Shown one piece after another: positions 23,165 through 35,609 of a stretch of DNA of 64,000 bases. Under the pieces are notes generated by a model. The model had not been told where the DNA came from and ran no database searches. It was given only the letters and a program-made list of their open reading frames with translations. Each line of letters begins with the position of its first letter. Positions within the stretch are counted from its first letter, which is position 1. A program made the position numbers and the translations under genes. The stretch lies in assembly GCA_013054445.1 (NCBI GenBank), contig JAAMPI010000034.1, positions 24,660 through 88,659 of the forward strand. Direction: 5' to 3'. Origin of the DNA: Cudoniella acicularis (taxonomy: Eukaryota; Ascomycota; Leotiomycetes; Helotiales; Helotiaceae).

Positions 23165-23710
23165 ATGCCACCAACAAAACCTACTCCCCGCCCCAAAAGC
23201 CCAACCGGCATCGAAGTCTGGCGCCACGAGGTCTCCAACTCAGCCGTCACACCCCCAGACCCAACCTACGTCTCACCAATTATCAGACAACCTTCTTTCT
23301 GGAAGAAGATCCTGCAACCAAGGTCATCCTCCAACCCCATCAATTCAGAAAACCATTCAGGAAAAAGGAAAGCCAAGGATGCGGAAATGGAAGATGGGGT
23401 GAGGACAGAGATGTATTCGAGATCTGAGAGGGGTAGTGGAGGTATAAGGGGAGAGGAGGATGTAAGAGGGGAGGGGGAAAGGGAAAGGGATAGGTTGGGT
23501 GTTGAGGAAGAAGAAAGGGGCGGTAGTAGTATGGAGATTGCGAGTGGGGAGAGTGATGAGAGAGATGGGTTGAAAGAAAGGATGGAGAGGTTAGAGAGGG
23601 CGAGGCGGTTGTTGGATGGGGGCGGTGGGAGAGTTAAGGCTAAGACTCTAGCTTGGAGAACAGAAGCATATCGGGATAGAGTTGGTGAGAAAGATGAGGT
23701 GGGTGGTTGA
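23165..23710 (+). CDS. Conserved-looking hypothetical protein, 181 aa
   Basis: A single exon starts at ATG 23165, preceded by ACAAC and a C-rich leader. The N-terminus is proline-rich and basic (PPTKPTPRPKSPTGIEVWRHEV), followed by 'RQPSFWKKIL' and a possible bipartite basic patch (GKRKAK). Then comes a long Glu/Arg/Gly-rich low-complexity region and a helical end (KERMERLERARRLL). It is probably nuclear or intrinsically disordered. No enzymatic domain is seen, and I assign no function. Confidence 0.5.
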   Translation: MPPTKPTPRPKSPTGIEVWRHEVSNSAVTPPDPTYVSPIIRQPSFWKKILQPRSSSNPINSENHSGKRKAKDAEMEDGVRTEMYSRSERGSGGIRGEEDVRGEGERERDRLGVEEEERGGSSMEIASGESDERDGLKERMERLERARRLLDGGGGRVKAKTLAWRTEAYRDRVGEKDEVGG

Positions 23711-24422
23711 AGGCTAGGGGCTCTACGAAGTTAGTTCAAGTGCTGAGTGCCGTGTGCCGTTTATTAGATAGAACCGGGTCCTCAAAGGGCAGTATTAGAG
23801 TTTGGAAAAGGCTATACTGCACACCAACAAGGTACGTTCAAGTCACCGGAGAGTGAAGCAAACTTACTCTTTGTAGACGGTTATCACATTTGCAAGAGCA
23901 GGTATTTTTTAGTGTGGAGTGAATTCATCGCCTAGGCTACGTACTCGAAAGTTGCGCGCAAAGGTTTGTAGAGGTTATTCGCTATGACAACGCGTGGAGG
24001 AAATCCGAGGGATATCTAGATCAGAAAGCATGCCACCAGAGCGGACTAGAGTCCATCGCAAATAGAGAGATTCCGGGTACCCTTTGACAAAATCATCTCC
24101 CTAAGAAGACAATGAACCTTCGAGGCCCTTGTGAAAATTGCATTCTAATATCGAAGACGCTACTTCAGAAGCTCATGAATGGCCCCGTCTGCAAAATACG
24201 TCCACGATGTGAGAAAGACCGCAGGGGAAGAAACGCAACCAGAAAGAAAAACATGATCATCAGGTTTCGCAGGATGGTGTATTCGCAATCGCCAAGGTAC
24301 ACTCGTTCTGCTTTTCATATCAACTCCCATCCCCTACCCATGCTGCAATCACACCGCCAGCAAGCCAGGTATACCAGCAGAAGCATATGAAAAAGAGACG
24401 AGGAGATTCGAGAGTGAGAGAT
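23711..24422. other. Intergenic, 3' of the 14-3-3 gene
   Basis: Tail-to-tail spacer. It holds no supported gene. Confidence 0.4.
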
Positions 24423-25673
24423 CTAAGATTCAGGTGCGGGAGCAGCAGCCTCTGCCTTTGGTTCAGCCACGGTCTCAGTCTTCTCAGCCTCGGGAGCCTT
24501 CTCTGCCTCCTTTGGTGCCTCAGCCGCAGCAGCCTCGGGTTCGCCACTGTCTGAAGATGTCCAGAGGGTAAGGTTGTCGCGGAGCAATTGCATGATGAGT
24601 GTGCTATCACGGTATGACTCCTCGGACAAAGAATCGAGCTCGGCGATAGCATCATCAAATGCTTGCTTGGCAAGGTGGCATGCGCGATCTGGTGAGTTCA
24701 AGATCTCGTAGTAGAAGACAGAGAAGTTGAGGGCCAGTCCGAGGCGGATAGGATGGGTTGGGGTAAGCTCGGTTTGGGCGACATCAGTGGCATTCTGGAT
24801 GGAATGGTTAGAAGTGGTTGTATAGGAGAATTGCTGGCGCATACCTTATAGGCTTCGTGGGCAGCAGTAGCAGCGACCTTACGCTTCTCGCCGGAAGCAA
24901 ACTCGGCCAAGTAGCGGTGGTAGTCACCTTTCCTAAAGGCGAATAGTCATTAGCAAATGCGCGCCAAAATAAGCTATAACAGACAAGCCTGAGGCGGATA
25001 AGACATACATCTTGTGGTAAAAGACCTTAGACTCGCCAGACTCGGCCTTTGGAATCAAGGACTCGTCCAAAACATCAAGGACATCCTGGCAGACTTTCTC
25101 AAGCTCGGTCTCAATCTTTTGACGGTAGTCCCGGATGGTAGAAACGTGCTTGTCTGTACCCTTGGACTCTTCCTTTTGCTCGATTGAGGAGATAATGCGC
25201 CAAGAAGCACGTCGAGTACCAACGACATTCTTGTATGCAACGGACAGAAGGTTTCTCTCATCAACGGTGAGTTCTCCGCCCAACTAGGTCACGCGTCATC
25301 AGTTTTGGTCCTTTCGCAGCAACCACCATCATGGCTGGTGTCATCCTGTGCATCGCGTACCTTGGCAACCTCCTTCATGTATGTAACCATCTCATCGTAG
25401 CGCTCGGCCTGCTCACAGAGCCTCGCAAGGAAGGTCTTGCTGCGGGATTGTCAGTCGGGGTACAGGGAGGGCGCTGGGACGCGGAATCGGGGGTCTGGCG
25501 AACCTTTCACGCTGTAGGAAGAATCTTGAGTCAGCATATTACTCTCAAGGGATGGCGGCACGCCAGAACGACGATAGAAACGCGGTCAATAAGCATGGTG
25601 GGTAGTGGAGGGGAAGTCGGATCAAAGTGGAAGTTGATATGGTGGGCGCGAAGGGACTTACTTCAGTGGTCAT
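24423..25673 (-). CDS. 14-3-3 family phosphoserine-binding protein, six exons, 277 aa
   Basis: I read complement(24423..24794, 24845..24932, 25009..25283, 25361..25439, 25504..25511, 25662..25673), 834 nt. The product is [20 protein letters not shown]... with the hallmarks [30 protein letters not shown], and the C-terminal [33 protein letters not shown] box. The acidic Ala/Glu/Pro-rich tail is typical of fungal isoforms (Bmh-like). 14-3-3 dimers bind phosphorylated partners in cytosolic signalling. Exon 1 has only 12 nt and exon 2 only 8 nt (CGTGAAAG), both needed for MTTE-RES-KTF. It is divergent from the Ca2+-ATPase gene. Confidence 0.95.
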
Positions 25674-27424
25674 TCTTGTGGTAGTTCAGTGTTTGTATTA
25701 GGGTGCTGAGGAGGTGTCGATAAGGTAGATCGATGGTGTTTACAAGAGGTGCAAAGCAATGAGTGTCTGGAGGTGTTGTGTGCTGTGATGGTCTCCCAAG
25801 TTCTGAAGGACCCTAGCGTGGTAATTAGCGAGTACCGTAGCCTGCCTGCACATCAAAAGTCAAGTCGCGCGGGCTCACTTGGAAAGACAAGCCGACAGCT
25901 GCTCACCTTTGTGCTTCGGACTGGTTGCGTTTTTTCTCTTCCTTAGTTTGTTTCAGGGAGCGCACTTTTTCGGTCTCTGGCTAGGACTAGTACTGCAGAA
26001 GAAGAGCGCAGCCTTATATTCACTCGAGGGTCACGTGTCTAACAATGTTGAAGGGAGGGGTGCAAAGTTGCAATCTCAGCACATAAATCCTCATAAATAA
26101 ACTGACCTGAGGCTTCCTCCCTTTTATTCAATCGCCCGGAGACAGAGCCTGACAGAGGCGCGTCATTTGACCGCAAGACCTGGATGACAGGATGTCCGAC
26201 CCCTCACCAATGATGAGTTTGTTATGGGGTCAACCAGGTTCTGTGGTACATAGCAAGTTCCTCTTCTTATCGCGAACATCATCCAAGTTCTGCCTTGTGT
26301 GGTTGACAAGGATTCAAGGATTCTTCATTCACAGCATGTGCTGGCAGGCGCCCGCCTATCACACACGGGCAAATGGCGATTGCCCAACAAATGAACACGG
26401 AAGTGTGAGACGTTTCTTGGTGTGACGAAGTCGACCTCCGGCCATGATGTGATGGCCTAGCAATAATAATGCCTATTCTTTCCACGAGCAGCAGTCACAG
26501 ACTCACAAACAGTTCTGGCTGGACAACCCGGCACAGATATACAGGACTCTTAGGTAGGTATCGAACTGCAACGGCAAACAAAAGCCATGTGTTCTTTGTG
26601 GTGCTGGCCAGTGATTCCAGTGCTTAACGGATATCACCAAAAAAAAAAGGCCTCATCTAGGCCTGGCCCATCCAAAAAGCAGCAGCGGCATGCTTGGTAT
26701 CTCATGCAAGCCCCCAAAAACAATCCAGTCTGCATCAGAGAAAAGGTATAAGGAAGTCTCTAGCCGCTGGTCATAAAATGCGTTAGGTGGTACCACTGAT
26801 CCTCTGTATATCCTCTGAATTTTCCAGGCGACATCGGCGGTGTCTTCAGAGACACGGGTTCGCAACTTCGTACGTCAGTGATCGGTTTCGGAGAATTGTC
26901 CACCAGGTCTCTCTTTTTTTTGGCTGATGTAAGATCTCGTGGTTGGCTGTCCTCGAAGGGCAGAATCCGATGCAGGTACCTTGGTATATCAATGGACACC
27001 TAGGTAGAGTTCATGCGGCTCAAACCTGTTGTTAAGTTCACCAGCATCTTGAATGGGATCCACGAGAGCAAAGCCCAGGCAGGCGAAACAAGGGCTCGAA
27101 TGCGATTCTGAAAACGTGGTGAATGACATCCCACTTTGTGGCACTTCGCTTATGGCAGGGCGGCGACTTTTGTTCCCGACGAGCGCGATTCATAGAGGAC
27201 ACTTGTAGATTTTCGAGAAGAGGAGCCTTCTTCTCTTACCAAGCAACATTTTAGCTCAACCACGGTTTTCTTTGACCTCGTGGGAATTTTCATACTCCGG
27301 TTCTTCTGCAACAACCGTCATCTTCTTCTTATGGTCTTTAGCAAGAATCTTCCTGTCGTACATGATTTGCACAATAGATAGGTGCTAGTCCCACCCACAA
27401 ACTTTCCCTACTTTGCATCTCAAG
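25674..27424. other. Long divergent intergenic between 14-3-3 and Ca2+-ATPase genes
   Basis: About 1.75 kb that must hold both promoters and leaders. The open frames in it lack domains or splice support and are on both strands. CT-rich runs lie close to the 14-3-3 start. Confidence 0.5.
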
Positions 27425-30400
27425 ATGGAACACGCATACACCAAGTCGACCTCCGAGGTCTTGAAGCACTTCTCAGTCTCTGAATCCCAAGGACTGACCG
27501 AGGCGCAAATCCAAGCCTCGAGGGGAAAATACGGTCGCAATGGTAAGCTTGAATTTCTATTGCGCCTCAATTTCTTGATCGAAGCTTAACTCTTCCACAG
27601 CAATCCCCGAAGACCCTCCAACTCCCCTGTGGGAATTGATACTGGAACAGTTCAAAGATCAACTCGTCATAATCCTCCTTGGCTCCGCCGCGATATCCTT
27701 CGTTTTAGCGCTTTTTGAAGAAGACGGTGGCTGGTCAGCCTTTGTAGACCCTGCAGTTGTAAGCTATTTCGAGTCCCTAGTTTTGACATAATAGCTTACC
27801 ATTCGCAGATTCTCACAATTCTGATTCTGAATGCTGTTGTCGGTGTTTCCCAAGAGAGCAGCGCAGAGAAAGCAATTGCAGCCTTACAGGAATACTCTGC
27901 GAACGAAGCCAAGGTTGTACGAAATGGCCACGTCACAAAAGTTAAAGCCGAGGAATTGGTTCCAGGAGACATAATATCAATATCCGTGGGGGACAGAATT
28001 CCGGCAGATTGCAGAGTTCTTGCGATTCAAAGCAACAGCTTCGCCGTGGACCAAGCTATTCTTACCGGAGAGAGCGAGAGCGTTGGAAAAGTTACTGATG
28101 TTGTGGACGATTTAAAAGCTGTGAAGCAGGATCAGATCAACACACTTTTCTCTGGAACAACGGTCGTGACTGGTCATGCAACAGCACTTGTAGTATTAAC
28201 TGGATCCTCTACAGCCATTGGGGATATTCATGAGAGCATTGTGGCCCAGATTTCAGAGCCAACCCCACTGAAACAAAAGTTGAATGACTTTGGAGACACT
28301 CTTGCGAAAGTTATTTCCCTTATTTGCGTCGCAGTCTGGCTCATCAACATTCCTCATTTCAATGATGCTTCCCATGGAGGCTGGGCGAAAGGGGCTATCT
28401 ATTACCTTAAGATTGCCGTATCCCTCGGTGTGGCCGCTATTCCAGAAGGCTTGGCTGTCGTTATTACAACCTGTCTCGCTCTCGGTACCCGAAAAATGGC
28501 AGCAAAGAACGCCGTAGTGCGAAGTTTGCCATCTGTAGAGACCCTCGGAAGTTGCAGTGTTATTTGCTCTGACAAGACCGGCACGTTGACCACAAATCAA
28601 ATGAGTGTCAACAAGGTTGTGTACATCAATGAAGCTGGTAATGATCTTGAAGAGCTTGATGTCGAGGGAACGACATTTTCGCCCAACGGAAAAATCTCAT
28701 CAAATGGAAAGGAGACTACCAATGTTGCTATGAAATCAAGCACCATCTTCCAAATGACCGAAGTTGCCGCGCTCTGCAACGACGCACAGCTGGCGCTGGA
28801 TTCAAAAACAGGACACTATTCAAACGTTGGCGAGCCGACTGAAGGCGCTCTTCGTGTTCTTGTGGAAAAAATTGGAACGAATGACGTAGCTCATAACCAA
28901 GCCAGAGCCGGAGTTGCAGCTCAGGATGCTCTCCACCATGCTAGTTCTTGGTACGAAAAACGGGCTCCACGTCTTGCCACTTATGAGTTCTCCAGAGACC
29001 GCAAAAGCATGTCAGTCCTTGTGGGAAATAAGACAACGCAAAGACTCCTAGTGAAGGGTGCCCCCGAAGCAATCATTGAGCGTTGCACACATACTTTGGT
29101 GGGTGCGAATGGCAAAAGAGTACCGATGTCAAAGAGTCTCTCCGACCTCCTACTAAAAGAAGTTGTGGACTATGGAAACAGGGGTCTTCGTGTTATTGCT
29201 TTAGCTAGCATCGAAGACGTCGCCTCGAACCCTCTTTTGAAGAAGGCAAAAACTACCACGGATTACTCGCAACTTGAACAAAAGCTAACTCTCCTCGGTC
29301 TCGTCGGTATGGAGGATCCACCCCGTCCTGAAGTCGCTGGATCTATTCGCAAATGCAAAGAAGCTGGTATTCGTGTCATTGTCATTACTGGTGACAACCG
29401 CAACACCGCCGAAACTATTTGTCGACAAATCGGTGTCTTCGGGCCCTATGAGGATCTGAAGGGGAAAAGCTTCACTGGGCGAGAATTTGATCAGCTCAGC
29501 GAAAGCGAGCAGTTGAAGGCCGCGAAAACTGCGTCCCTATTCTCCCGAGTTGAGCCTAGCCACAAATCCAAACTTGTAGATCTTCTTCAATCTAATGGAG
29601 AGGTTGTAGCTATGACTGGCGATGGTGTTAACGATGCTCCTGCCCTCAAAAAGGCTGATATTGGTGTTGCCATGGGGTCCGGAACTGATGTCTCCAAATT
29701 GGCTTCTGACATGGTCCTTGCCGATAACAACTTCGCCACTATAGAGGTCGCCATCGAAGAGGGCCGCTCTATCTATAACAACACCCAGCAATTCATCAGA
29801 TATTTGATTTCATCCAACATTGGCGAGGTTGTTTCAATCTTCCTTACAGCTGCCGTTGGTATGCCAGAAGCCCTCATTCCTGTCCAACTCCTTTGGGTCA
29901 ACCTGGTCACCGATGGCCTTCCCGCCACTGCCTTGTCATTCAATCCTCCCGACCACGATGTCATGCGAAGAAAACCAAGAAAGCGTGACGAGCCTTTAAT
30001 TGGTGGCTGGCTCTTCTTCCGTTATATGGTCATTGGTATCTACGTCGGCTTAGCGACAGTAGCTGGCTATGCTTGGTGGTTCATGTACAATGTCGAAGGA
30101 CCACAAATCACGTTCTGGCAGCTTTCCCACTTCCATCGCTGCTCAACTCAGTTCCCCGAAATTGGATGCCAGATGTTCTCCAACGATATGGCCAAATCCG
30201 CCTCTACTGTGTCTCTATCGATTCTAGTCGTCATCGAGATGCTCAATGCCATGAACGCACTTTCCTCCAGCGAGTCTCTTCTCACTCTACCACTATGGGA
30301 GAATATGATGTTGGTTTATGCTATTACCTTGTCAATGGCACTGCATTTTGCTCTCCTCTACACCCCTGTTTTGCAAACATTGTTCTCCATTCTTCCCTTG

Positions 30401-30593
30401 AATTGGAACGAGTGGCAAGCAGTCTTGGTGATCAGTGCACCCGTTATGTAAGTTTTCTAATATCGCCTGTATAAAAAACCACATACTAATATTCTGTCAA
30501 TTTAGTCTCATCGATGAAGTTCTCAAGTTCGCTGAGAGGCAGCTTTTCATACAGAAGACGAGCATAATTGAGCCAAGAGCAAAGAAAGAATAA
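27425..30593 (+). CDS. SERCA-type P-type Ca2+-ATPase, four exons, 1000 aa
   Basis: Exons 27425..27542, 27601..27758, 27809..30447 and 30506..30593 sum to 3003 nt. It pumps Ca2+ from cytosol into the ER (P2A ATPase, like animal SERCA and Neurospora nca-1). The N-terminus [16 protein letters not shown] is SERCA-like. Visible motifs: TGES, the M4 Ca-binding AAIPEGLA, phosphorylation DKTGT (Asp about 347), nucleotide KGAPE, TGDN and [17 protein letters not shown], and M6 [20 protein letters not shown]. The end KKE is lysine-rich, compatible with ER retention. All family motifs are intact and the length matches. Confidence 0.97.
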
Positions 30594-30857
30594 ATCCAAT
30601 ACAGTTGGAATCAGAATTGTACACTAGTAGAAAGTAGATATAGAAATCATCTCAATGTACTTAGTTGCATCTTCTACTAGACTTCATTTCCTTCAAACCG
30701 AAAAATGTAGTGCTTTCGTTCTGAACAATAAAAGTTATTTGATCATGTCATGTCCATTTGGTGTCATCAAGCTCTAATGCCAGATCTAATACTACACAAG
30801 GCAGGCATCTTCCCCACAAGCGTGCCCTGAATCTCTCATCCATTCCATTTCGACCCC

Positions 30858-31666
30858 TTAATCTTGTCGACCCTTCAATAATCGCTTTGTGACCTTGTCC
30901 TTCTCGATAATGTAAACGTGTGCACCCCAACCTGACAACGCATCTCTATCAACGGCATTCAGCAGCGCTTGCGATATTGTCTCAAAGAGATCCTCTGGTC
31001 CCTGTAATTATTATTGATTAGTACTGGGTCAAATAGGTTTTGCGACGCCATCAACAGCTAAAGCGAAAACAGGACATACCAAATCCGGCTCCCAAAGACC
31101 CTCACATGTTCCGAACAGCTGATCACTCGCAGTTCCCGAGACAATAAAGTCCTTCGCAAAATCAATGCACCCAATACTATCAAACCCGCAAATGAACGGC
31201 TTTCCCGTCTTCTGATCAAGACCTGCAACCACTGGACTAACAAAGAAAGGGCCAAATCTCCTCTCATACAAGCTACTGCTGACCAAGTTCGCCATTGTGG
31301 AAGGGGAGATGTTTCGTTCTTCGCGCAGGCGGTACATGTTGACTTTGTAGCGGAAGAGGTCGCTGACCGTTGAGACATCGGTTGCAAGACCCGTGAGGCC
31401 TAGGTAGACATCGCCGTAGGAGAAGATTTTGGGAAAGTTGTTGGATACGGTAAGGGATTGGAGGCCGAGGCGGAGATCGCAAGCTATCGCGACGCAGTCT
31501 TTTCCTACCATTGCCACACAGGCACCACCATCTAGAAGAGATGTTAAAAACGTTATTTGAATGAGGTAGCGAGGTTGAGAGCATACTGATTGAGAAGGGG
31601 GAGCTCTGCAGACAATGAGTTAGTTATGAATTTGCTGGTGGTTTGAAGAAGAGCAAGCCATACCAT
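30858..31666 (-). CDS. PUP3: 20S proteasome subunit beta-3, four exons, 205 aa
   Basis: I read complement(30858..31001, 31080..31531, 31587..31605, 31664..31666), 618 nt. The product [20 protein letters not shown]... has the beta-3 features [32 protein letters not shown] and [10 protein letters not shown]. Beta-3 is a non-catalytic ring subunit: the first residue of the mature region is not a processed Thr. The 205-aa length equals the yeast protein. Exon 1 is the ATG alone: 31664-31666 is followed at once by GTATGG, and the next exon begins AGC TCC CCC. It converges with the Ca2+-ATPase and diverges from the TUG-like gene. Confidence 0.93.
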
Positions 31667-32231
31667 TTTGAGGGAATCGTTCTGAGGTGGGTATCTGTAT
31701 GGGACGGGAGGTTATCGGTGTTCTTTGCCTTGACGCTTGAAGACCTTCTCGTGTTGTGTTGTTGCGAAGCTGAGGAGTTGATATTTTGAGTTGCTTGTAC
31801 TCTGGCAAGGTAGACACGGCTGTCGCGTCCAAACGAGCTCGAAAGCCAGAAGCTTGGACCACCTCGATATGTCAGGCACCAGATCAACGCAAGACCGACA
31901 AGCACAATTCCCATCCCCAAAAGCGCAACATCTAATTCTACTTATTACGTTTTCTACCTCTTGTATACCAGCCCAGATTGTACGGCGTACCTCGATCTTC
32001 ACGGAACCTGGGCTTTAAACGCCTGCCACCAGCAAGCCCCGCATCGTACATCACTGAAAGCACCCCGCCACACCACCTTCCTGACAAATATCAGCGAATT
32101 CGAGAGAAGGCGAAAGCATTTCTCAACTTGGATCAAAGTCAAAAACATTTGAACTTGAGAGTGTATTATCTGTTCTCTTCATTAAGGCGGAAATACCATA
32201 GTCTTGGGAATCTTTGTTAAGCATCAGCATC
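31667..32231. promoter_or_regulatory. Shared divergent promoter region of PUP3 and the TUG-like gene
   Basis: 565 bp between the two start codons. I see no sure element; GTGGC-type proteasome control boxes were not found. The boundaries are simply the flanking ATGs. Confidence 0.4.
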
Positions 32232-33845
32232 ATGGCTTCCCACGTCGTGGTAATAGATACCTCTTTCAGACGACAAACGATCAAAGTTACGCCAGGGAAA
32301 TTTATGACGGAGCTTCTCGAGGAAGCCTGCAAGAAATTCGGTCTCAACGCTAGTAATTATGGCATCAAGTAAGTCTTGCAGTGTATGAACCAAGAATCGG
32401 GTTTAACATTATGCAGGCATAATAATAAATCTTTAGATCTTTCAAGGACCTTCCGGCAGACTGGCTTGTCCTCCGGCGCAAAGCTCGAGCTTGTCCTTGC
32501 CTCTCGATCCCCATCCGTCGTCTCGATAGCTTTACAACTCCCGGAGGCTCTTGCATCGACAGCAGGCACAAGATTGGTAGACAAGTTCCCTAGCGACACA
32601 ACGTTATGGCTCATATTAAGAAAATTTGAGTCCACGGAAGGGAAGAACTTAAATTTCACGGCGAGAGGTGTTGCTAGTGTCGAGAGTGGCACTTCAGGAG
32701 CTGGACGGGTGTTTTATGAGATGCCAGTTTTGAACATAATGGGGCGGGAATTGGCAAGTTTTAGTGATCTTCAGAAGACTCTTGCGCAACTGGGTCTAAA
32801 TAGCGGAAGTGGACTCATCAGACTCGGTTTTCGGAAAACGGATCAACCTCTCGAAGATGCCACAGCTGAAATCGGGCAGTATTTCCAGGAGATTTCAACA
32901 GAAACCGAGAAGGAGAAGGTTCCACAAGTGGATCATATCACTGGCCAGGTTGCCGAGCCAGCCTCTACAGAGCCCACTCCAGAAGATGAAGACATGATAT
33001 CTTTCGAGACATCACAGGACGACACATCGCAAGATCCAACTCCTTACCCAGAACGTGTTGACGAGGAACTCCGGAATCCTGCCCTTGTTCAACCGTCAAA
33101 TTCATCAACTGTACAAGCCATTTCAGCTCCTGAATCAGAGAGCATGGAGGGTATTCTTGGTCCAGATCAGCGCCCAATCTCTGTGTTCTCACCGCCATCA
33201 TCGAATACACCAAAGGCGGCACTTCAGCCTCACAACGAAGATGATTACACACCTTCGATTGTCCACGCCAAGCTACACCAATCACGATTACAAGAAAATT
33301 CACACAACAGGCGGTTGCCATCAGATGCCGAGACTGAAATACTGGAAAAGGAGAAGGCTGCTAGATTGGCTGCCACCAAAGAAGTTGAGATCAAGATACG
33401 ATTCTCGGATCAATCATTAATTGTTTCCCCTTTCAGGGCAGACGAGTCTGGCGCCGACCTTTATAGATATGTTAAGAGTGTAATCGTCGCTGAAGAGCAA
33501 CCTTTCAAGCTCAATTGGACTGAGGGCAAAGGAACTCGGACTGTACCAAAGGATGCGAAAAAGAAACTCATCAAGGATTTGGGGTTTTCAGGCCGTGTGC
33601 TGGTCAACTGTACATGGGAAGATGGTGCGAGTGAAAGCGCCAAGAAAAGCCCAGTCTTGAAACCACAGTTTGCACAGAGCGCAAAAGAGTTGAAGGTGCC
33701 TGAAAGTGTCGCTGCACCAGCTGATGACCAAAATCAAACAGCAGCTCTTGACAAGGGTAAAGGAAAGGAGGGCGAAAGTGTTGGAAGGAAATTGAAAGAC
33801 GGGATAACCCCGAAGTGGGCTAAATTCCTTGGTGGTAAGAAATGA
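32232..33845 (+). CDS. TUG/UBX4-type UBX protein, two exons, 521 aa
   Basis: Exons 32232..32368 and 32417..33845 (1566 nt) join at GTAAGT...ATGCAG. Residues 1-70 form a TUG-type ubiquitin-like domain (SHVVVIDTSFRRQTIKVTP... NYGIKHNNKSLDLSRTFRQ). A long acidic Ser/Pro-rich linker follows. Residues about 364-450 form a UBX-like fold (VEIKIRFSDQSLIVSPFRADESGADLYRYVK). Homologues (human ASPSCR1/TUG, yeast Ubx4) bind the AAA-ATPase p97/Cdc48 and act in ERAD and vesicle traffic. The C-terminus KWAKFLGGKK is basic. Intact. Confidence 0.88.
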
Positions 33846-34193
33846 GGCGCATAGAAGGGTTAATAGATGACAATGAGCACCGGCGTTTCATGGAGGTGAG
33901 ATTAGCTCAGCATTTTCAATGGAAGGGTGCATAGCGAGGAGTTTTGTTTGCCTTTGGCTACTTAGATGCCAAAAAGGCGAAATCAAGAGCGCGATTACCG
34001 TTACGAATTATCACATAAATCCAGCCATGAATTTGCATATGTTTGTAAAGACTTTCATTGTCCTAGACTTCTCATGCTGGTATTGCTAGCTCTCATGACG
34101 AAGCCATAATCCGCAGAGTACAGCCCCGCGTATAACCTTTTGATTGGTACAAATCCACCCGTCCATAGCATGTGCTCCAAGGGAATGAAATGT
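33846..34193. other. Convergent intergenic
   Basis: 3' flanks of the TUG-like and eL36 genes. Nothing else is seen. Confidence 0.5.
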
Positions 34194-34741
34194 TTAGTGA
34201 CCGGCTCTCCTCGACTCAGCAATGACACGCTGGAGCTCATCAACCTTCGCCTTGGCACGTCCGAAAGTACCGAGCTATTAACTCAAATCAGTTTCCGATC
34301 TCAACCTTATAGCGGGGAAGGGAAATATACCCTCTTCTTTGCTAGCTTACGGGCACGCTTGTCCTTGCTGTTTCGGAGAAGTTCGATAACGCGACGTTCG
34401 TATGGCGCAAGACTATCCCATCAAACATTAGTAAGTGGCCTCAGAAGACTTGAAAAATATTCTGTTCCTAAGAGCACGAGCACATACCCAGAAACCTCCT
34501 TGACAATCTCCCTGACAAACGCAGTTCTCTTGCTCAAATGGCCCTTGGTTCTGCTAACTCGTGGCTTAACAACTCGGGCCTCGGTTTTCTACACATTGCA
34601 AAGAATAAATCGTTAGCCCGTTGAGTCCATCTTCAAACAGAGAAGATCCTCCAAGAGGTGAGACGGGCGCAGGTGGTTTCATACGTGTCCTTTGTTGAGA
34701 CCGACGGCCAGGCCGCTGCGTTCCTTGCGTTCTGCTGCCAT
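34194..34741 (-). CDS. RPL36: 60S ribosomal protein eL36, four exons, 106 aa
   Basis: I read complement(34194..34274, 34331..34412, 34488..34588, 34685..34741), 321 nt. The product is [19 protein letters not shown], then [20 protein letters not shown].., [27 protein letters not shown] and [18 protein letters not shown]. This is eL36 of the large cytosolic ribosomal subunit, at family length. The first intron interrupts the N-terminal coding region, as is common in fungal ribosomal protein genes. All four exons end in phase. Confidence 0.95.
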
Positions 34742-35609
34742 TGCTGATGGTGATGACGGTTGTCGAATGTGGTTTGTCGTAATCGGGAACTTTTTGAAAA
34801 GTTTCGTGGTGTTGAATTTCGCGAATGTGGGTTGTGTGATCAGGTGATGAGGCTAGTATGGATGTGGTCTAGTGCAGTGGCAATAAGCGACGCGAGCGGT
34901 GAAGGTTTTCGGGCATGGATCCCACGAGGTTGAGCTTCCTGGTCAGCAGAGGAAGCTTCTTTATTCTGACCTCATCAATTCAACAATTGGCCTCCAGTGC
35001 TCACCTAGATGACCACGAACCAAAAATTCATATTGTTACTAATTAAAGGTTAAACTTTTGCTCTTTCTATTTCTGTCTTCGAATTCGAACCTTATAGTTT
35101 GCCTACTAAGATCTCACATCACGTATCTGCAAACTACCGCCTCGTATTTGCCACGATGGTTACCCATCTATTGGCCACTAGGCACCGACTTTCAAGTGAA
35201 ATACCAATATCGTTTGAACCCCCTGAGGTGAGATATCACCATCACAGCGATCGAGTTCCGGATAAAGTCTTCGGGCTTCGGCCATTCCAATGGTTCAGCT
35301 GCAAGAGCAATTTCGGACGATAACCAGTAGCCGATCACAGATGTGCCTCTTAGCTGAGTCCTCGTCCAAAATCAACCAGCTGCAGTCAGCCTCCAAGTGC
35401 TAGCATGCGGCGTTTATGTTTTCGTATAGGGCAGAAACCATGGAAGTCTGTGAGAACCCTGCCCAGATACCAAAGAAGCATGTCGAACAGGAAGCTTAGG
35501 GGTATATAAGAGTCTTCTTTCGAAGCCTGCTACCTCCCCTCTCCACTCTTTCCAAACTCTTCTAACACATCCAAACCATCCCAAAATTCCATTAAAAAAA
35601 TCTACCAAA
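34742..35609. other. Divergent intergenic between eL36 and a secreted-protein gene
   Basis: About 870 bp. It contains the eL36 promoter and, near its right end, a TATA box for the secreted-protein gene. No coding frame is supported. Confidence 0.45.
35502..35509 (+). promoter_or_regulatory. TATA box of the secreted cysteine protein gene
   Basis: GTATATAAG about 105 bp before the ATG at 35610, followed by a CT-rich start region and an A-rich leader (CATTAAAAAAATCTACCAAAATG). This is the classic layout of a strongly and conditionally expressed fungal gene. Confidence 0.7.

Noticed and set aside
24320..24673. Arg/Leu-rich minus-strand frame of 117 codons
   Set aside because: Lies over the last exon of 14-3-3 in the wrong phase.
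30073..30474. Second plus-strand frame of 133 codons
   Set aside because: Shadow of the Ca2+-ATPase exon in another phase; no independent signal.
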